Positions 1-8,493 are shown, counted from the first letter of the stretch. The stretch is 44,865 nucleotides of DNA from Caulobacter sp. 17J65-9 (GCF_010975005.1 NZ_JAAIVC010000014.1:1-44865); one strand, 5' to 3'. Notes: generated from the letters alone by a model not told the origin. Translations and numbers: made by a program.

Positions 1-91
1 CCTTGACCACGGGCGAGGGGCCGGCCGCGCCGCGCCGTCCGCCGCGCGGCGCGCCGGCCGCGCCGCCGAGGATCTGGTCCAGCAGTCCCAT
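1..91 (-). CDS. YidB/DUF937-like protein, N-terminal fragment cut by the window edge
   Basis: Only the first 30 codons lie in the window. The protein starts MGLLDQILGG followed by an Ala/Gly/Pro/Arg-rich stretch. That opening is typical of the small YidB-like (DUF937) family, in which a short N-terminal helix and a glycine-rich linker lead into a helical domain. An AAAGGA ribosome-binding site lies 7 bases before the ATG at 91. The function of the family is not established. The call rests on the N-terminus alone, so it is tentative; the rest of the gene lies to the left of the window. It is divergent from the sulfotransferase gene, with a 126-base shared upstream region. Confidence 0.5.
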   Translation of the reverse strand, partial: MGLLDQILGGAAGAPRGGRRGAAGPSPVVK

Positions 92-217
92 GGGCTCGTC
101 CTTTCGTTTGAATTCCAACGCCGAACACGCGGCCGGGCGTGGGCGTTCCGGACGATTGACAGGCCCGCGCGAAGCGCCGCTCATTCGTGGCGTGACTTCG
201 CGGGGGCGGGGGTTTTG

Positions 218-2260
218 GTGACGCGTACGGCTTCCGAGCCCTCAGGCTCTCTGGCGACGGCGCTGGCCCACGGCGCGCGGCTGCTGGAACGCGCCCCGGC
301 GCTGGCGGCGCAGCAGGCCCGCGAGATCCTGGCCGCGGCCCCCGGCCATCCGCAGGCGACCCTTCTGCTTGGAACGGCGCTCCGCGCCGCACGCGACATT
401 CCCGGCGCGCTGGCGGTGCTGACCCCCTTGGCGACGGCGGCGCCCGACTGGCCGGCGGCCCAGGTCGAGGCCGCGCTCGCCCTGGCCGACGCGGGGCGCA
501 CCCGTGAAGCGGTCGACGCGCTGCACCGCGCGGTCCGCCATAACCCCCACCACGCCTTCGCCTGGCGGGCCCTGGGCGATCAACTGACCCTGACCGGCGA
601 CACCGACGGCGCCGACGCGGCCTACGCCCGACACCTGGTCTCTTCGGTGAAGGACCCGCGCCTGGTCGAGGCGGCCGAGGCGCTGTGTGAGAACCGCCTG
701 GCCGTGGCTGAGCGCCAGCTGAAGGCCTTCCTGAAGGCCCACCCCACCGACGTGGCGGCCATGCGCATGCTGGCCGAGGTGGCCGGCCGGTTGCGCCGCT
801 ATGAGGACGCCGAAAAGCTGCTGGCCCGCTGCCTGGAGCTGGCCCCGGGCTTCGCCATGGCGCGGCACAACTATGCGCTGGCCCTCTACCGCCAGAACAA
901 GGGCGCCGAGGCGGTGGCCGAACTGGACGTGCTGCTGGCCCGCGAGCCGGGCCACGCCGGCTACATGATCCTGAAGGCCGCGGCGCTGGGCCGGATCGGC
1001 GAGTACGAGCGGGCCATCGACTGCTACGACGCCGTTCTGGCCCGCTGGCCCGAACAGCCCAAGGCCTGGATGAGCTACGGCCACGCCCTGAAGACGCTGG
1101 GCCGCCAGGGCGAGGCGATCGACGCCTACCGCAAGTGCATCGCGCTGCTGCCGGGCCTGGGCGAGGCCTGGTGGAGCCTGGCCAACCTGAAGACCGTGCG
1201 CTTCTCCGACGACGACGTCGCGGCGATGCGGGCCCAGCTGCAGCGCGCCGACCTGTCCGAGGAAGACCGCTTCCACCTGCACTTCGCGCTGGGCAAGGCG
1301 CTGGAGGACGCGGGCGAGGCGGCTGGATCGTTCGAGCATTACGCCGCGGGCAACGCCCTGCGCCGCGCGGGGCTGGACTATGACGCCGACGAGAACCGCG
1401 CCCACGTCGACCGGTCGAAGGCCTTCTTCACCCCGGCCGTGTTCGCGCAGCGGGCGGGGCAGGGGTGTTCGGCGCCCGACCCGATCTTCGTGGTCGGCCT
1501 GCCGCGGGCCGGCTCGACCCTGATCGAGCAGATCCTCTCCAGCCACTCGCAGGTCGAGGGGACCATGGAGCTGCCCGACGTGGTCTCCATGGCCAAGCGG
1601 ATCGGCGGCAAGAAGACCAGGAGCGCCGTCTCGACCTATCCGGAGGCGCTGGCCGAGCTCGACGCCGACGCCCTGCGCGCGCTCGGCGAAGAGTACCTCG
1701 AGCGCACCCGCGTGCAGCGCAAGACCGGCCGGCCGTTCTTCATCGACAAGATGCCGAACAACTTCGCCCACGTCGGCCTGATCCGGCTGATGCTGCCGAA
1801 CGCGAAGATCGTCGACGCGCGCCGCCACCCGCTGGGCTGCTGCTTCTCCGGCTTCAAGCAGCACTTCGCCCGCGGGCAGGGCTTCACCTACGACCTGACC
1901 GAGCTGGGCCGCTACTACGCCGACTATGTCGAGCTGATGGCCTGGTTCGACCGGGTCGCACCGGGCGCCGTGCATCGGGTGATCTACGAACGCATGGTCG
2001 CCGACCCGGAAACCGAGGTGCGGGCGCTGCTCGACTATTGCGGCCTCCCGTTCGAGGAGGGCTGCCTGCGCTTCTACGAGACCGAGCGGGCGGTGCGCAC
2101 CGCCAGCTCCGAACAGGTGCGCCAGCCGATCTTCACCGACGCGGTCGAGCACTGGAAGGCGTACGAGCCGTGGCTGGGGCCGCTGAAGACGGCGCTCGGG
2201 CCGGTGCTGGACGCTTATCCGGAGGCGCCTGACTTCAACACGCCGTCATCCCGGCCGTAG
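218..2260 (+). CDS. TPR-repeat sulfotransferase
   Basis: A 680-residue cytoplasmic protein. The first half (about residues 10-330) is a chain of tetratricopeptide repeats, seen as repeated patterns such as LGRQGEAIDAYRKCIALLP. The C-terminal part (from about residue 420) is a PAPS-type sulfotransferase domain. The PAPS 5'-phosphosulfate loop reads VGLPRAGSTLIEQIL and the later 3'-phosphate region contains DARRHPLGCCFSGFKQHFA. Proteins of this TPR plus Sulfotransfer_3 design are common in Caulobacterales and related groups; the sulfated substrate is not known and could be a polysaccharide or a protein. GTG 218 is chosen as the start because it follows a G-rich stretch; TTG 215 immediately before it is an alternative. 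The last codons and the stop are provided by a palindromic element. Confidence 0.85.
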   Translation: MTRTASEPSGSLATALAHGARLLERAPALAAQQAREILAAAPGHPQATLLLGTALRAARDIPGALAVLTPLATAAPDWPAAQVEAALALADAGRTREAVDALHRAVRHNPHHAFAWRALGDQLTLTGDTDGADAAYARHLVSSVKDPRLVEAAEALCENRLAVAERQLKAFLKAHPTDVAAMRMLAEVAGRLRRYEDAEKLLARCLELAPGFAMARHNYALALYRQNKGAEAVAELDVLLAREPGHAGYMILKAAALGRIGEYERAIDCYDAVLARWPEQPKAWMSYGHALKTLGRQGEAIDAYRKCIALLPGLGEAWWSLANLKTVRFSDDDVAAMRAQLQRADLSEEDRFHLHFALGKALEDAGEAAGSFEHYAAGNALRRAGLDYDADENRAHVDRSKAFFTPAVFAQRAGQGCSAPDPIFVVGLPRAGSTLIEQILSSHSQVEGTMELPDVVSMAKRIGGKKTRSAVSTYPEALAELDADALRALGEEYLERTRVQRKTGRPFFIDKMPNNFAHVGLIRLMLPNAKIVDARRHPLGCCFSGFKQHFARGQGFTYDLTELGRYYADYVELMAWFDRVAPGAVHRVIYERMVADPETEVRALLDYCGLPFEEGCLRFYETERAVRTASSEQVRQPIFTDAVEHWKAYEPWLGPLKTALGPVLDAYPEAPDFNTPSSRP

Positions 2261-2387
2261 CGGAGCGTTAGCTCCGCGTAGAGCCGGGACCCAGCAAGCG
2301 CGCCGCTTGTTGCAGCGCGTTGGACCGTTGATCTCGAGCTTGCTGGGTCCCGGCTCTCCGCGCTTCGCGCTGCGGCCGGGATGACGG
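2243..2387. repeat. Palindromic intergenic element, family A (long form)
   Basis: A 145-base inverted repeat whose ends read CCGTCATCCCGGCCG and CGGCCGGGATGACGG. Inner arms pair GAGCCGGGACCCAGCAAGC with GCTTGCTGGGTCCCGGCTC. The left end lies inside the sulfotransferase gene and supplies its last five codons and TAG stop. Related copies are at 20344-20488 (degenerate) and 29765-29804 (short). It could act as a strong RNA hairpin between the convergent sulfotransferase and TetR genes. Confidence 0.9.
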
Positions 2388-2397
2388 AGGTTTTTGG

Positions 2398-3018
2398 CTA
2401 GGTCTCCGGCCACGCCCGCATCGCCGTGCGCCCCACCGCCAGCAGCTCCTCGCGGCTGGCGCCGTCGCGAGCCTGGACCGACAGGCCCTGCTGCACGGTC
2501 ATGAGGAAGCGGGCCAGCGCGCCGACGTCGATGTCGGCGGCCAGGTCGCCGCTCTCGATCCCGCGGCGCAGCCGATCCTCATAGGCCCGGACCGCCTGCA
2601 GCCGCCGCTCGGCCACCGCCGCGCGCACGCCCTCGGCCGCGGGCGAACACTGGGTCTCGGTCGCGGCGACCATGCAGCCGCGCGGCTGGTCGGCGCGGGT
2701 CAGTTCGAAGGCGGCTGTCTCATACAGCCGTTCGAACGCCGTCCGCGTCGGCAGGTCGGCGGCCAGGATGGGCAAGACGTAGGCGCCCGGCCCGGCCACG
2801 TAGTGGTCCAGCGCCTGCGCGTAGAGCTGGGCCTTGCCGCCGAACGCGCCGTACAGGCTGGACGGGCTGATGCCCATTGCGACGGTCAGCTCGTCCATCG
2901 ACGCCGCCTCGTAGCCGCGGTCCCAGAACAGCCGCATGGCCTTGTCCAGCGCCAGCTCGCGGTCGAAGCCGGGCGGGCGGCCGCGCGGGCGGCGGGCGGT
3001 CGGGTCGACATTTTCCAT
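2398..3018 (-). CDS. TetR/AcrR-family transcriptional regulator
   Basis: A 206-residue one-component repressor. After a basic N-terminus (RRPRGRPPGFD) comes the TetR helix-turn-helix, about residues 14-60, including MDELTVAMGISPSSLYGAFG. The C-terminal two-thirds is the ligand-binding and dimerisation domain and contains RGCMVAATE, typical of the AcrR/YxaF-like branch. The ATG at 3018 is preferred over longer in-frame starts because the family normally begins a few residues before the HTH, and the longer version would read through the divergent promoter. The neighbour transcribed the other way is an SDR oxidoreductase, the usual arrangement for a TetR protein controlling both genes. The inducer cannot be read from the sequence. 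Confidence 0.88.
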   Translation of the reverse strand: MENVDPTARRPRGRPPGFDRELALDKAMRLFWDRGYEAASMDELTVAMGISPSSLYGAFGGKAQLYAQALDHYVAGPGAYVLPILAADLPTRTAFERLYETAAFELTRADQPRGCMVAATETQCSPAAEGVRAAVAERRLQAVRAYEDRLRRGIESGDLAADIDVGALARFLMTVQQGLSVQARDGASREELLAVGRTAMRAWPET

Positions 3019-3106
3019 AACGATCGTTCCGAATATCTCTTGAACCCCTCGGGGCGGTTCCCCACCTGCCGCCCCATGGATCGGGAGCAATCGTTCCCGA
3101 AATAAG
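3019..3106. promoter_or_regulatory. Divergent tetR/SDR control region with repeated ATCGTTCC(C)GAA motif
   Basis: Two copies of a near-identical motif lie in the same orientation: CGATCGTTCCGAAT at 3021-3034 and CAATCGTTCCCGAAAT at 3088-3103. The first contains the perfect palindrome AACGATCGTT (3019-3028) next to the tetR start codon. The second lies in the imperfect palindrome GGGAGCAATCGTTCCC. The copies flank the region like two operators of one TetR dimer, one for each gene. Operator function is inferred. Confidence 0.55.
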
Positions 3107-3121
3107 AAGATGGGTCCAGAC

Positions 3122-3862
3122 ATGACGGATTTGAAGCGGAAGGTCGCCCTGGTCACCGGCGGTTCGCGGGGCATCGGCGCGGCGATCGCCAAGCGGCTGG
3201 CGGCCGACGGCGCGGCGGTGGCGATCACCTACACGGCCTCGTCCGAAAAGGCCGACGCGGTTGTGAAGGCGATCGAGGCTGACGGCGGAAAGGCCCTGGC
3301 CATCCAGGCCGACGCCGCCGATCCCGCCCAGGTGAAGGCGGCGGTCGCGCGTACGGTCGAGGCGCTGGGCGGGCTGGACATCCTGGTCAACAACGCCGGC
3401 GTCCTGGCTCTGGGGCCGATCGGCGAGCTGGCCCTGGAGGACTTCGACCGCACCCTGGCGGTGAACGTGCGCGGCGTGTTCGTGGCCAGCCAGGAAGCCC
3501 AGCGCCACATGAAGGACGGCGGGCGCATCATCAACATCGGCAGCGTCAATTCCGACATCGCCCCGTTCCCGGGCCTAACGGCGTACTCGGCCAGCAAGGG
3601 GGCGGTGGCCGCCCTGACCATCGCGCTGGCCCGCGAGCTGGGTCCGCGCGGCATCACCGTCAACAACCTGCAGCCCGGCCCGGTCGACACCGACATGAAC
3701 CCGGCCGCCGGCGACTTCGCCGACACCCTGCGCGGGATCATGGCGCTAGGGCGTTACGGCCACGCCGACGAGATCGCCGGCCTGGTGGCCTATCTGGCCA
3801 GCGACCAGGGCGGCTACGTCACCGGCGCCAACCTGCGCATCGACGGCGGCTTCGGGCTGTAG
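3122..3862 (+). CDS. Short-chain dehydrogenase/reductase (3-oxoacyl-ACP reductase-like)
   Basis: A 246-residue classical SDR with the Rossmann nucleotide-binding motif TGGSRGIG at about residues 13-20, NNAG at about 88-91, and the catalytic YxxxK in AYSASKGA (about residues 157-165). A serine precedes it in NIGSVNS. The C-terminal YVTGANLRIDGG is standard for the FabG-like branch. It reduces or oxidises a carbonyl/alcohol with NAD(P)H, but the substrate cannot be assigned. The start at 3122 gives MTDLKRKVALVTGG, the usual distance to the Rossmann motif; ATG 3110 in frame is an alternative. It is divergent from the TetR gene and probably repressed by it. The physiological role may be detoxification of an electrophilic or aldehyde compound, by analogy with similar tetR-SDR pairs (inference). 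Confidence 0.85.
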   Translation: MTDLKRKVALVTGGSRGIGAAIAKRLAADGAAVAITYTASSEKADAVVKAIEADGGKALAIQADAADPAQVKAAVARTVEALGGLDILVNNAGVLALGPIGELALEDFDRTLAVNVRGVFVASQEAQRHMKDGGRIINIGSVNSDIAPFPGLTAYSASKGAVAALTIALARELGPRGITVNNLQPGPVDTDMNPAAGDFADTLRGIMALGRYGHADEIAGLVAYLASDQGGYVTGANLRIDGGFGL

Positions 3863-3863
3863 G

Positions 3864-3989
3864 TCCTCCCCCGAGCGAAGCGGTGGAGGGGGCTCCAGCG
3901 GAGCGCCTCGGTCTCAGCTGCGCCGTCGCGCCAAGACGAGCCCCCTCCACCATGCTACGCATGGTCCCCCTCCCCCAGAGGGGGAGGAT
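3864..3989. repeat. Palindromic intergenic element, family B
   Basis: Begins TCCTCCCCCGAGCGAAGCGG and ends CCCCCAGAGGGGGAGGA, with inner arms GGAGGGGGCT and AGCCCCCTCC. It fills the gap between the SDR gene and the ltrA-like gene, starting two bases after the SDR stop. Family B also occurs at 9991-10159 and 17084-17238. Confidence 0.9.
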
Positions 3990-4016
3990 TGAGCCGCCGC
4001 GTAGGGGCCCTGGGGC

Positions 4017-5198
4017 ATGACCATCTTCGCCGCGCCGAGCGGTCTGCTGCGTGAACGACGCGGCCACGACCACGCCCGGGTCACCTTCGTCGAGCTGTTC
4101 TTCGACCTGGTGTTCGTCTTCGCGGTCACCCAGCTGTCCCACACCCTGCTGCACGACCTGAGCCTGGGCGGCGTGCTGGAGGTCGGCCTGCTGGCCATGG
4201 CCGTGTGGTGGGTGTGGGTCTACACCTCCTGGCTGACCAACTGGCTGGATCCGGAACGCAGTCCGGTGCGGCTGGGCCTGTTCGTGCTGATGCTGGCGGG
4301 CCTGGTGCTGTCGACCTCGCTGCCGCGGGCGTTCGGCGACCGCGGCCTGGCCTTCGCGGCGGCCTACGTCTTCATGCAGGTCGGGCGCACCGGCTTCATG
4401 CTGTGGGCGCTGGGGCCCCACAGGCCGACCCTGACGCGCAGCTTTCAGCGGATCGGGGCCTGGTTCGTCGCGTCCGGCGCGGCCTGGCTGGCCGGCGCCT
4501 TCGTTGAGGGCGAGGCGCGGCTGGCGTTCTGGGCGCTGGCCGTGCTGATCGAGTATCTCGGTCCGTCGGCGGGCTACTGGTCGCCGGGACTGGGGCGTTC
4601 GTCCACCGGAGACTGGAACATCGAAGGCGGGCATCTGGCCGAGCGCTGCGGCCTGTTCGTGATCATCGCCCTGGGCGAGTCCGTCCTGGTCACCGGCGCG
4701 ACCTTCGCCGAACTGGTCTGGACCTTCGACACCGCGGCGGCCTTCGTCGTCGCCTTCGCCGGCAGCGTGGCCATGTGGTGGCTCTACTTCGACGGGGTGT
4801 ACGAGGCCGCCAGCCAGCGCATCGCAGGCTCCGCCGACCCGGGCCGGATCGGCCGGTCGGCCTACACCTACGTGCACCTGCCGATCGTCGCGGGGATCAT
4901 CGTTGCGGCTGTGGAGGACGAGCTCACCCTGCACGAGCCGCTGGGGGCGCTGGAGCCGGCCATGGTCGCCGCCGTTCTGGGCGGGCCGGCGCTGTATCTG
5001 CTGGGCCTGTTGCTCTTCAAGCGGACGGTGTTCGGCTACTGGTCGCCGAGCCGGCTGGGCGGGCTGGCCATGCTGGCCGCCCTGGTCCCGCTGGCGGGCG
5101 TGCTGACGCCGCTGTGGCTGTCCACCGGCGCGGCGGCGGTGCTGGTGATCGTGGCCGCCTGGGAGCGGCGGCTGCAACGCCGGCAGGCTCGGGCCTGA
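4017..5198 (+). CDS. ltrA: Low temperature requirement A (LtrA) family membrane protein
   Basis: A 393-residue integral membrane protein with roughly ten hydrophobic segments. The family signature is clear: VTFVELFFDLVFVFAVTQLS near the N-terminus (about residues 22-41) and EGGHLAERCGLFVIIALGES in the middle, both with the conserved acidic and histidine residues of LtrA. LtrA was named from a Listeria mutant that fails to grow in the cold; its biochemical role is unknown and the family has been compared with rhodopsin-like and transporter folds. The start at 4017 follows closely on a family B element, so the gene may have little upstream control sequence of its own. No operon partner is apparent. 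The family assignment is firm; the function is not. Confidence 0.85.
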   Translation: MTIFAAPSGLLRERRGHDHARVTFVELFFDLVFVFAVTQLSHTLLHDLSLGGVLEVGLLAMAVWWVWVYTSWLTNWLDPERSPVRLGLFVLMLAGLVLSTSLPRAFGDRGLAFAAAYVFMQVGRTGFMLWALGPHRPTLTRSFQRIGAWFVASGAAWLAGAFVEGEARLAFWALAVLIEYLGPSAGYWSPGLGRSSTGDWNIEGGHLAERCGLFVIIALGESVLVTGATFAELVWTFDTAAAFVVAFAGSVAMWWLYFDGVYEAASQRIAGSADPGRIGRSAYTYVHLPIVAGIIVAAVEDELTLHEPLGALEPAMVAAVLGGPALYLLGLLLFKRTVFGYWSPSRLGGLAMLAALVPLAGVLTPLWLSTGAAAVLVIVAAWERRLQRRQARA

Positions 5199-5236
5199 GC
5201 GACATTTCCTTGGGTTGAAAGGCGATTTCTAGAATT

Positions 5237-5334
5237 CGTGCCGTATCGGCACGTCTTCGCCGTGTCGTCGGCGACACGTTCGTGAAATCGGGCTTTTCTT
5301 CCAGCTTGACAGTTACCATGACTCCGGCGCGACA
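5237..5334 (+). promoter_or_regulatory. TonB-receptor upstream region: two tandem palindromes and a TTGACA box
   Basis: Two similar palindromes lie 24 bases apart: CGTGCCG-TAT-CGGCACG (5237-5253) and CGTGTCG-TCGG-CGACACG (5261-5278). They are followed by TTGACA at 5306-5311 and a poor match to a -10 element about 17 bases later. The layout fits a regulator dimer binding two sites upstream of a housekeeping-type promoter, but RNA hairpins in a longer leader are also possible. Confidence 0.4.
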
Positions 5335-5372
5335 CTACCGCTTAGCTTGAGGCTGATCCTGGGGGGATGAGT

Positions 5373-7766
5373 ATGCGTCGGCTGTCGCCCGCTAAACTGC
5401 GGGGTGCTCAACTGTTTTCTGCGACGCTTCTGGCGTCGACCATGCTCACCGGGGTCGGCGTCGCCGCCGCCCAGGACACCGCGACCGCCACCCTCGACGA
5501 GGTGGTGGTGACCGCCCAGAAGGTGTCGCAAAGCCTGCAGGACGTGCCGTTCAGCATCCAGGCCATGGGCACGGAGAAGCTGGAGCAGCTGCAGGTCGCC
5601 GACTTCAACGACTTCGCCAAGTTCCTGCCCAGCGTCTCCTACCAGACGGTCGGGCCGGGCTTCACCAGCATCTACATGCGCGGCGTGGCCAGCGGCGGCG
5701 ACGGCAACCACTCCGGCTCCATGCCCAGCGTCGGCATGTACCTGGACGAACAGCCGGTCACGACCATCCAGGGCCCGCTGGACATCCACGTCTACGACAT
5801 CGAGCGGGTCGAGAGCCTGGCCGGGCCGCAGGGCACGCTCTACGGGGCCAGCTCGCAGGCCGGCACCATCCGCATCATCACCAACAAGCCCAGCATGGCC
5901 GGCTTCGAGGCCGGCTGGGACGCGGGCGTGAACACGGTGGCGCACGGCGGCGTCGGCTACGTGGCCGAGGGCTTCGTCAACCAGCCGCTGGCCGACAACG
6001 TCGCGGTCCGCCTGGTCGGCTGGTACGAGCACGACGCCGGCTACATCGACAACGTCCCGGGCACGCGCACCTACCACGAAGGCGAGAACGCCGACGCCGG
6101 CGGCGACGAGATTCCCGACTTCACCATCAACAACAACGCGCTGGTGAAGGACGACTTCAACGACGCCGACACCTACGGCGCGCGCGCGGCCCTGCGCATC
6201 GACCTGAACGACGACTGGACCATCACGCCGCAGCTGATGGCGCAGGACCAGAAGACCAACGGCGTGTTCGGCTTCGATCCGGACGTCGGCGACCTGAAGG
6301 TCGACCGCTACAAGCCCGACAGCTCGCACGACCGCTGGGTGCAGGCGGCCATGACCATCGAGGGCCGGATCAGCGACTTCGACCTGACCTACGCCGGGTC
6401 GTACCTGAAGCGGAACGTCGACTCCGAGTCCGACTATTCCGACTACTCGTTCTTCTACGACAACCTGTACAACTACGGTCAGTACTGGGTGGACGACACC
6501 ACCACGCCGCTGGGCGACCCGTCGCAGTACATCCAGGCCAAGGACCGCTACACCAAGCAGACCCACGAAATCCGGCTGGCCTCGCCGCAGGACAAGCGGT
6601 TCCGCTTCATCGTCGGCGCCTTCTACCAGCGCCAGTACCACAACATTCAGCAGGACTACCGGATCGACGGCCTGGCCGACTTCGAGTCGGTCACCGGCTG
6701 GGACGACACCCTGTGGCTGACCAAGCAGGAGCGCGTCGACATCGACACCGCCGCCTTCGGCGAGGCGTCCTTCGACATCACCGACAAGCTGTCGGTCACC
6801 GGCGGCGTGCGCTTCTTCAAGGTCGACAACAGCCTGAAGGGCTATTTCGGCTTCTCGTCCTGGTACAGCGGCTCGACGGGCGAGGCGGCCTGTATCTCGC
6901 CGACCCCGGTGGTGCCGGGCGGGCCGTGCACCAGCTTCGACAAGAGCGTCCAGGAAGACGGCAACACCCACAAGCTGAACCTGACCTACAAGTTCGACGA
7001 AGACCGGATGGTCTACGCGACCTGGTCGACCGGCTACCGTCCGGGCGGCCTGAACCGTCGCGGCACCCTGCCGCCGTACCTGTCGGACTTCCTGACCAAC
7101 TACGAGCTGGGCTGGAAAACCACCTGGGGCGGCAACCTGCGCTTCAACGGCGCGGTGTTCATGGAGAAGTGGGAGGACTTCCAGTTCTCGATCCTGGGCC
7201 CCAACGGCCTGACCGAGATCCGCAACGCCGCCCAGGCCGAGATGAAGGGCGTCGAGACCGAGATCAACTGGCGGGTCAACGAGGGCCTGACCATCTCCGG
7301 TTCGGCCGCCTACACCGACGCCCAGCTCAGCGCGAACTACTGCGGCTTCACCGATCCGGACGGCACGCCGGTGACGGACTGCCCGAGCCCCCTGGCGCCC
7401 AAGGGCCAGGAACTGCCGGTCACGCCGAAGCTCAAGGCCAACCTGACGGCCCGCTACGAGTGGACCTGGGCCGATTTCGACGCCCACCTGCAGGGCTCGC
7501 TGGTCACCCAGAGCGGCGCCTGGACCGACCTGCGGACCACCGAGCGCGGCATCGTCGGCCGGATCCCTGGCTACACCAGCGCCGACGTCGTGTTCGGGGT
7601 GGAGAAGAACGACTGGACCGCGGAGCTGTCGATCCTCAACGCCCTCGACGAGCGCGGCGAGGTCACCCGTACGGTGGCCTGCGCCGAGGCGGTCTGCGGC
7701 ACCCGCGCCTACACCGTTCCGATCCAGCCGCGCACCATCGGCGTGCGGATCGGCAAGCGTTACTAG
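5373..7766 (+). CDS. TonB-dependent outer-membrane receptor
   Basis: About 797 residues. The N-terminus has a signal peptide ending near GVAAAQD. It is followed by a TonB box (DEVVVTAQK), a plug domain (FSIQAMGTEKLEQL through GPQGTLYGASSQAGTIRIIT) and a 22-strand barrel ending in a C-terminal aromatic residue (GVRIGKRY). It takes up an unknown ligand across the outer membrane using TonB-ExbBD energy. The plug and barrel type match the large Caulobacterales/Sphingomonadales receptor family, many of which import plant-derived carbohydrates, nucleobases or aromatics rather than siderophores; no nearby gene reveals the ligand. ATG 5373 is preferred because a run of six G sits 6 bases before it; ATG 5367 is an alternative. 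Two palindromes upstream may be operators, and a terminator follows. Confidence 0.9.
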   Translation: MRRLSPAKLRGAQLFSATLLASTMLTGVGVAAAQDTATATLDEVVVTAQKVSQSLQDVPFSIQAMGTEKLEQLQVADFNDFAKFLPSVSYQTVGPGFTSIYMRGVASGGDGNHSGSMPSVGMYLDEQPVTTIQGPLDIHVYDIERVESLAGPQGTLYGASSQAGTIRIITNKPSMAGFEAGWDAGVNTVAHGGVGYVAEGFVNQPLADNVAVRLVGWYEHDAGYIDNVPGTRTYHEGENADAGGDEIPDFTINNNALVKDDFNDADTYGARAALRIDLNDDWTITPQLMAQDQKTNGVFGFDPDVGDLKVDRYKPDSSHDRWVQAAMTIEGRISDFDLTYAGSYLKRNVDSESDYSDYSFFYDNLYNYGQYWVDDTTTPLGDPSQYIQAKDRYTKQTHEIRLASPQDKRFRFIVGAFYQRQYHNIQQDYRIDGLADFESVTGWDDTLWLTKQERVDIDTAAFGEASFDITDKLSVTGGVRFFKVDNSLKGYFGFSSWYSGSTGEAACISPTPVVPGGPCTSFDKSVQEDGNTHKLNLTYKFDEDRMVYATWSTGYRPGGLNRRGTLPPYLSDFLTNYELGWKTTWGGNLRFNGAVFMEKWEDFQFSILGPNGLTEIRNAAQAEMKGVETEINWRVNEGLTISGSAAYTDAQLSANYCGFTDPDGTPVTDCPSPLAPKGQELPVTPKLKANLTARYEWTWADFDAHLQGSLVTQSGAWTDLRTTERGIVGRIPGYTSADVVFGVEKNDWTAELSILNALDERGEVTRTVACAEAVCGTRAYTVPIQPRTIGVRIGKRY

Positions 7767-7796
7767 AGCGCGTTCAACGCGCCCCGGGGCGGGAGA

Positions 7797-7833
7797 GGGC
7801 GGCGTCGCGAGAGCGGCGCCGCCCTTCTTCTTT
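7797..7833 (+). terminator. Rho-independent terminator after the TonB receptor
   Basis: GGGCGGCG (7797-7804) pairs with CGCCGCCC (7817-7824), followed by TTCTTCTTT. It lies about 30 bases after the receptor stop and before the convergent lysE gene. The T tract is interrupted, so termination may be partial. Confidence 0.6.
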
Positions 7834-7851
7834 GGCTCGCGCGGGTCCGGC

Positions 7852-8493
7852 TCAGCCGCGGGTGTCCCAGGCCAGCCACAGCGCCACCACGGCGATCGCG
7901 ACGGCGAAGGCGCGGCGCACCCTGCGGGCCTTCGGATGGTCGCCCGCCGCCCCCAGCCCGGTCCCGGCCCTGGCGGCCAGCAGCACGATCGCGCTGTGCA
8001 CGACGACGCTGATGGACAGGTGCATGGCCCCCAGCGTCAGCGCCTGGGGCAGGGCGGGCCGCGCCGGCGAGATGAAGCTGGGCAGCAGCACCACGTAGAA
8101 GGCCGCCGCCTTGACGTTGAGCAGGTTGGCGAACAGGCCGTGCCGGAACCACTCGCCGTAACATGCCGCGCCCTGCGGCCCGCGCGGCGCGGCCTCGCGC
8201 TCGGCCGACCACGCCTCGAAGGCCAGCCACAGCAGGTAGATCACCCCGGCCCAGCGCAGGGCCTGGTAGAGCAGGGGATAGGCCAGCAGCACCCCGGTCA
8301 GGCCGAAGGCGGCGGCGATCATGTAGGCGGCCAGGCCCAGCGTCACGCCGGCGACCGCGGTCAGCCCCGCCTTCCGGCCGCACGCGGCCGAAAGGGAGGC
8401 GAGGTAGCCCATGTTCGGCCCGGGCGTCAGCTCCACCACCGCCATGGCGACGAAGAAGCGGGGCAGGACGTCCGGGTCGAGGCCGCCGATCAC
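7852..8493 (-). CDS. LysE/RhtB-family amino-acid exporter
   Basis: A 213-residue membrane protein with about six hydrophobic segments. The family hallmark is the N-terminal FFVAMAVVELTPGPNMGYLAS, which carries the conserved TPGPN loop. NLLNVKAAAFYVVLLPSF is the second conserved region (N-P-K/N-V-K type). Members export amino acids, homoserine lactones or related small molecules; the substrate is not inferable. The GTG start at 8493 overlaps the TGA of the upstream cupin gene (GTGA, 4 bases), so the two are co-transcribed and probably translationally coupled. The C-terminus is hydrophobic and ends in WLAWDTRG. Confidence 0.8.
   Translation of the reverse strand: MIGGLDPDVLPRFFVAMAVVELTPGPNMGYLASLSAACGRKAGLTAVAGVTLGLAAYMIAAAFGLTGVLLAYPLLYQALRWAGVIYLLWLAFEAWSAEREAAPRGPQGAACYGEWFRHGLFANLLNVKAAAFYVVLLPSFISPARPALPQALTLGAMHLSISVVVHSAIVLLAARAGTGLGAAGDHPKARRVRRAFAVAIAVVALWLAWDTRG

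Noticed and set aside
242-2152. Long open frame antisense to the sulfotransferase
   Set aside because: In very GC-rich DNA the opposite strand is often open. The frame has no recognisable domain and its composition is that of a shadow (rich in Arg, Gly, Val and Gln).
2398-3228. Longer TetR protein starting at 3228
   Set aside because: The extra 70 residues would read back through the promoter region and the SDR start. The family begins just before the HTH at 3018.
5199-5372. Cobalamin or other riboswitch before the TonB receptor
   Set aside because: No B12-box or other conserved aptamer sequence is seen; the palindromes are better explained as operators or hairpins.
5313-7487. Long open frame antisense to the TonB receptor
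   Set aside because: Same reasoning; the receptor has a signal peptide, TonB box, plug and C-terminal aromatic.
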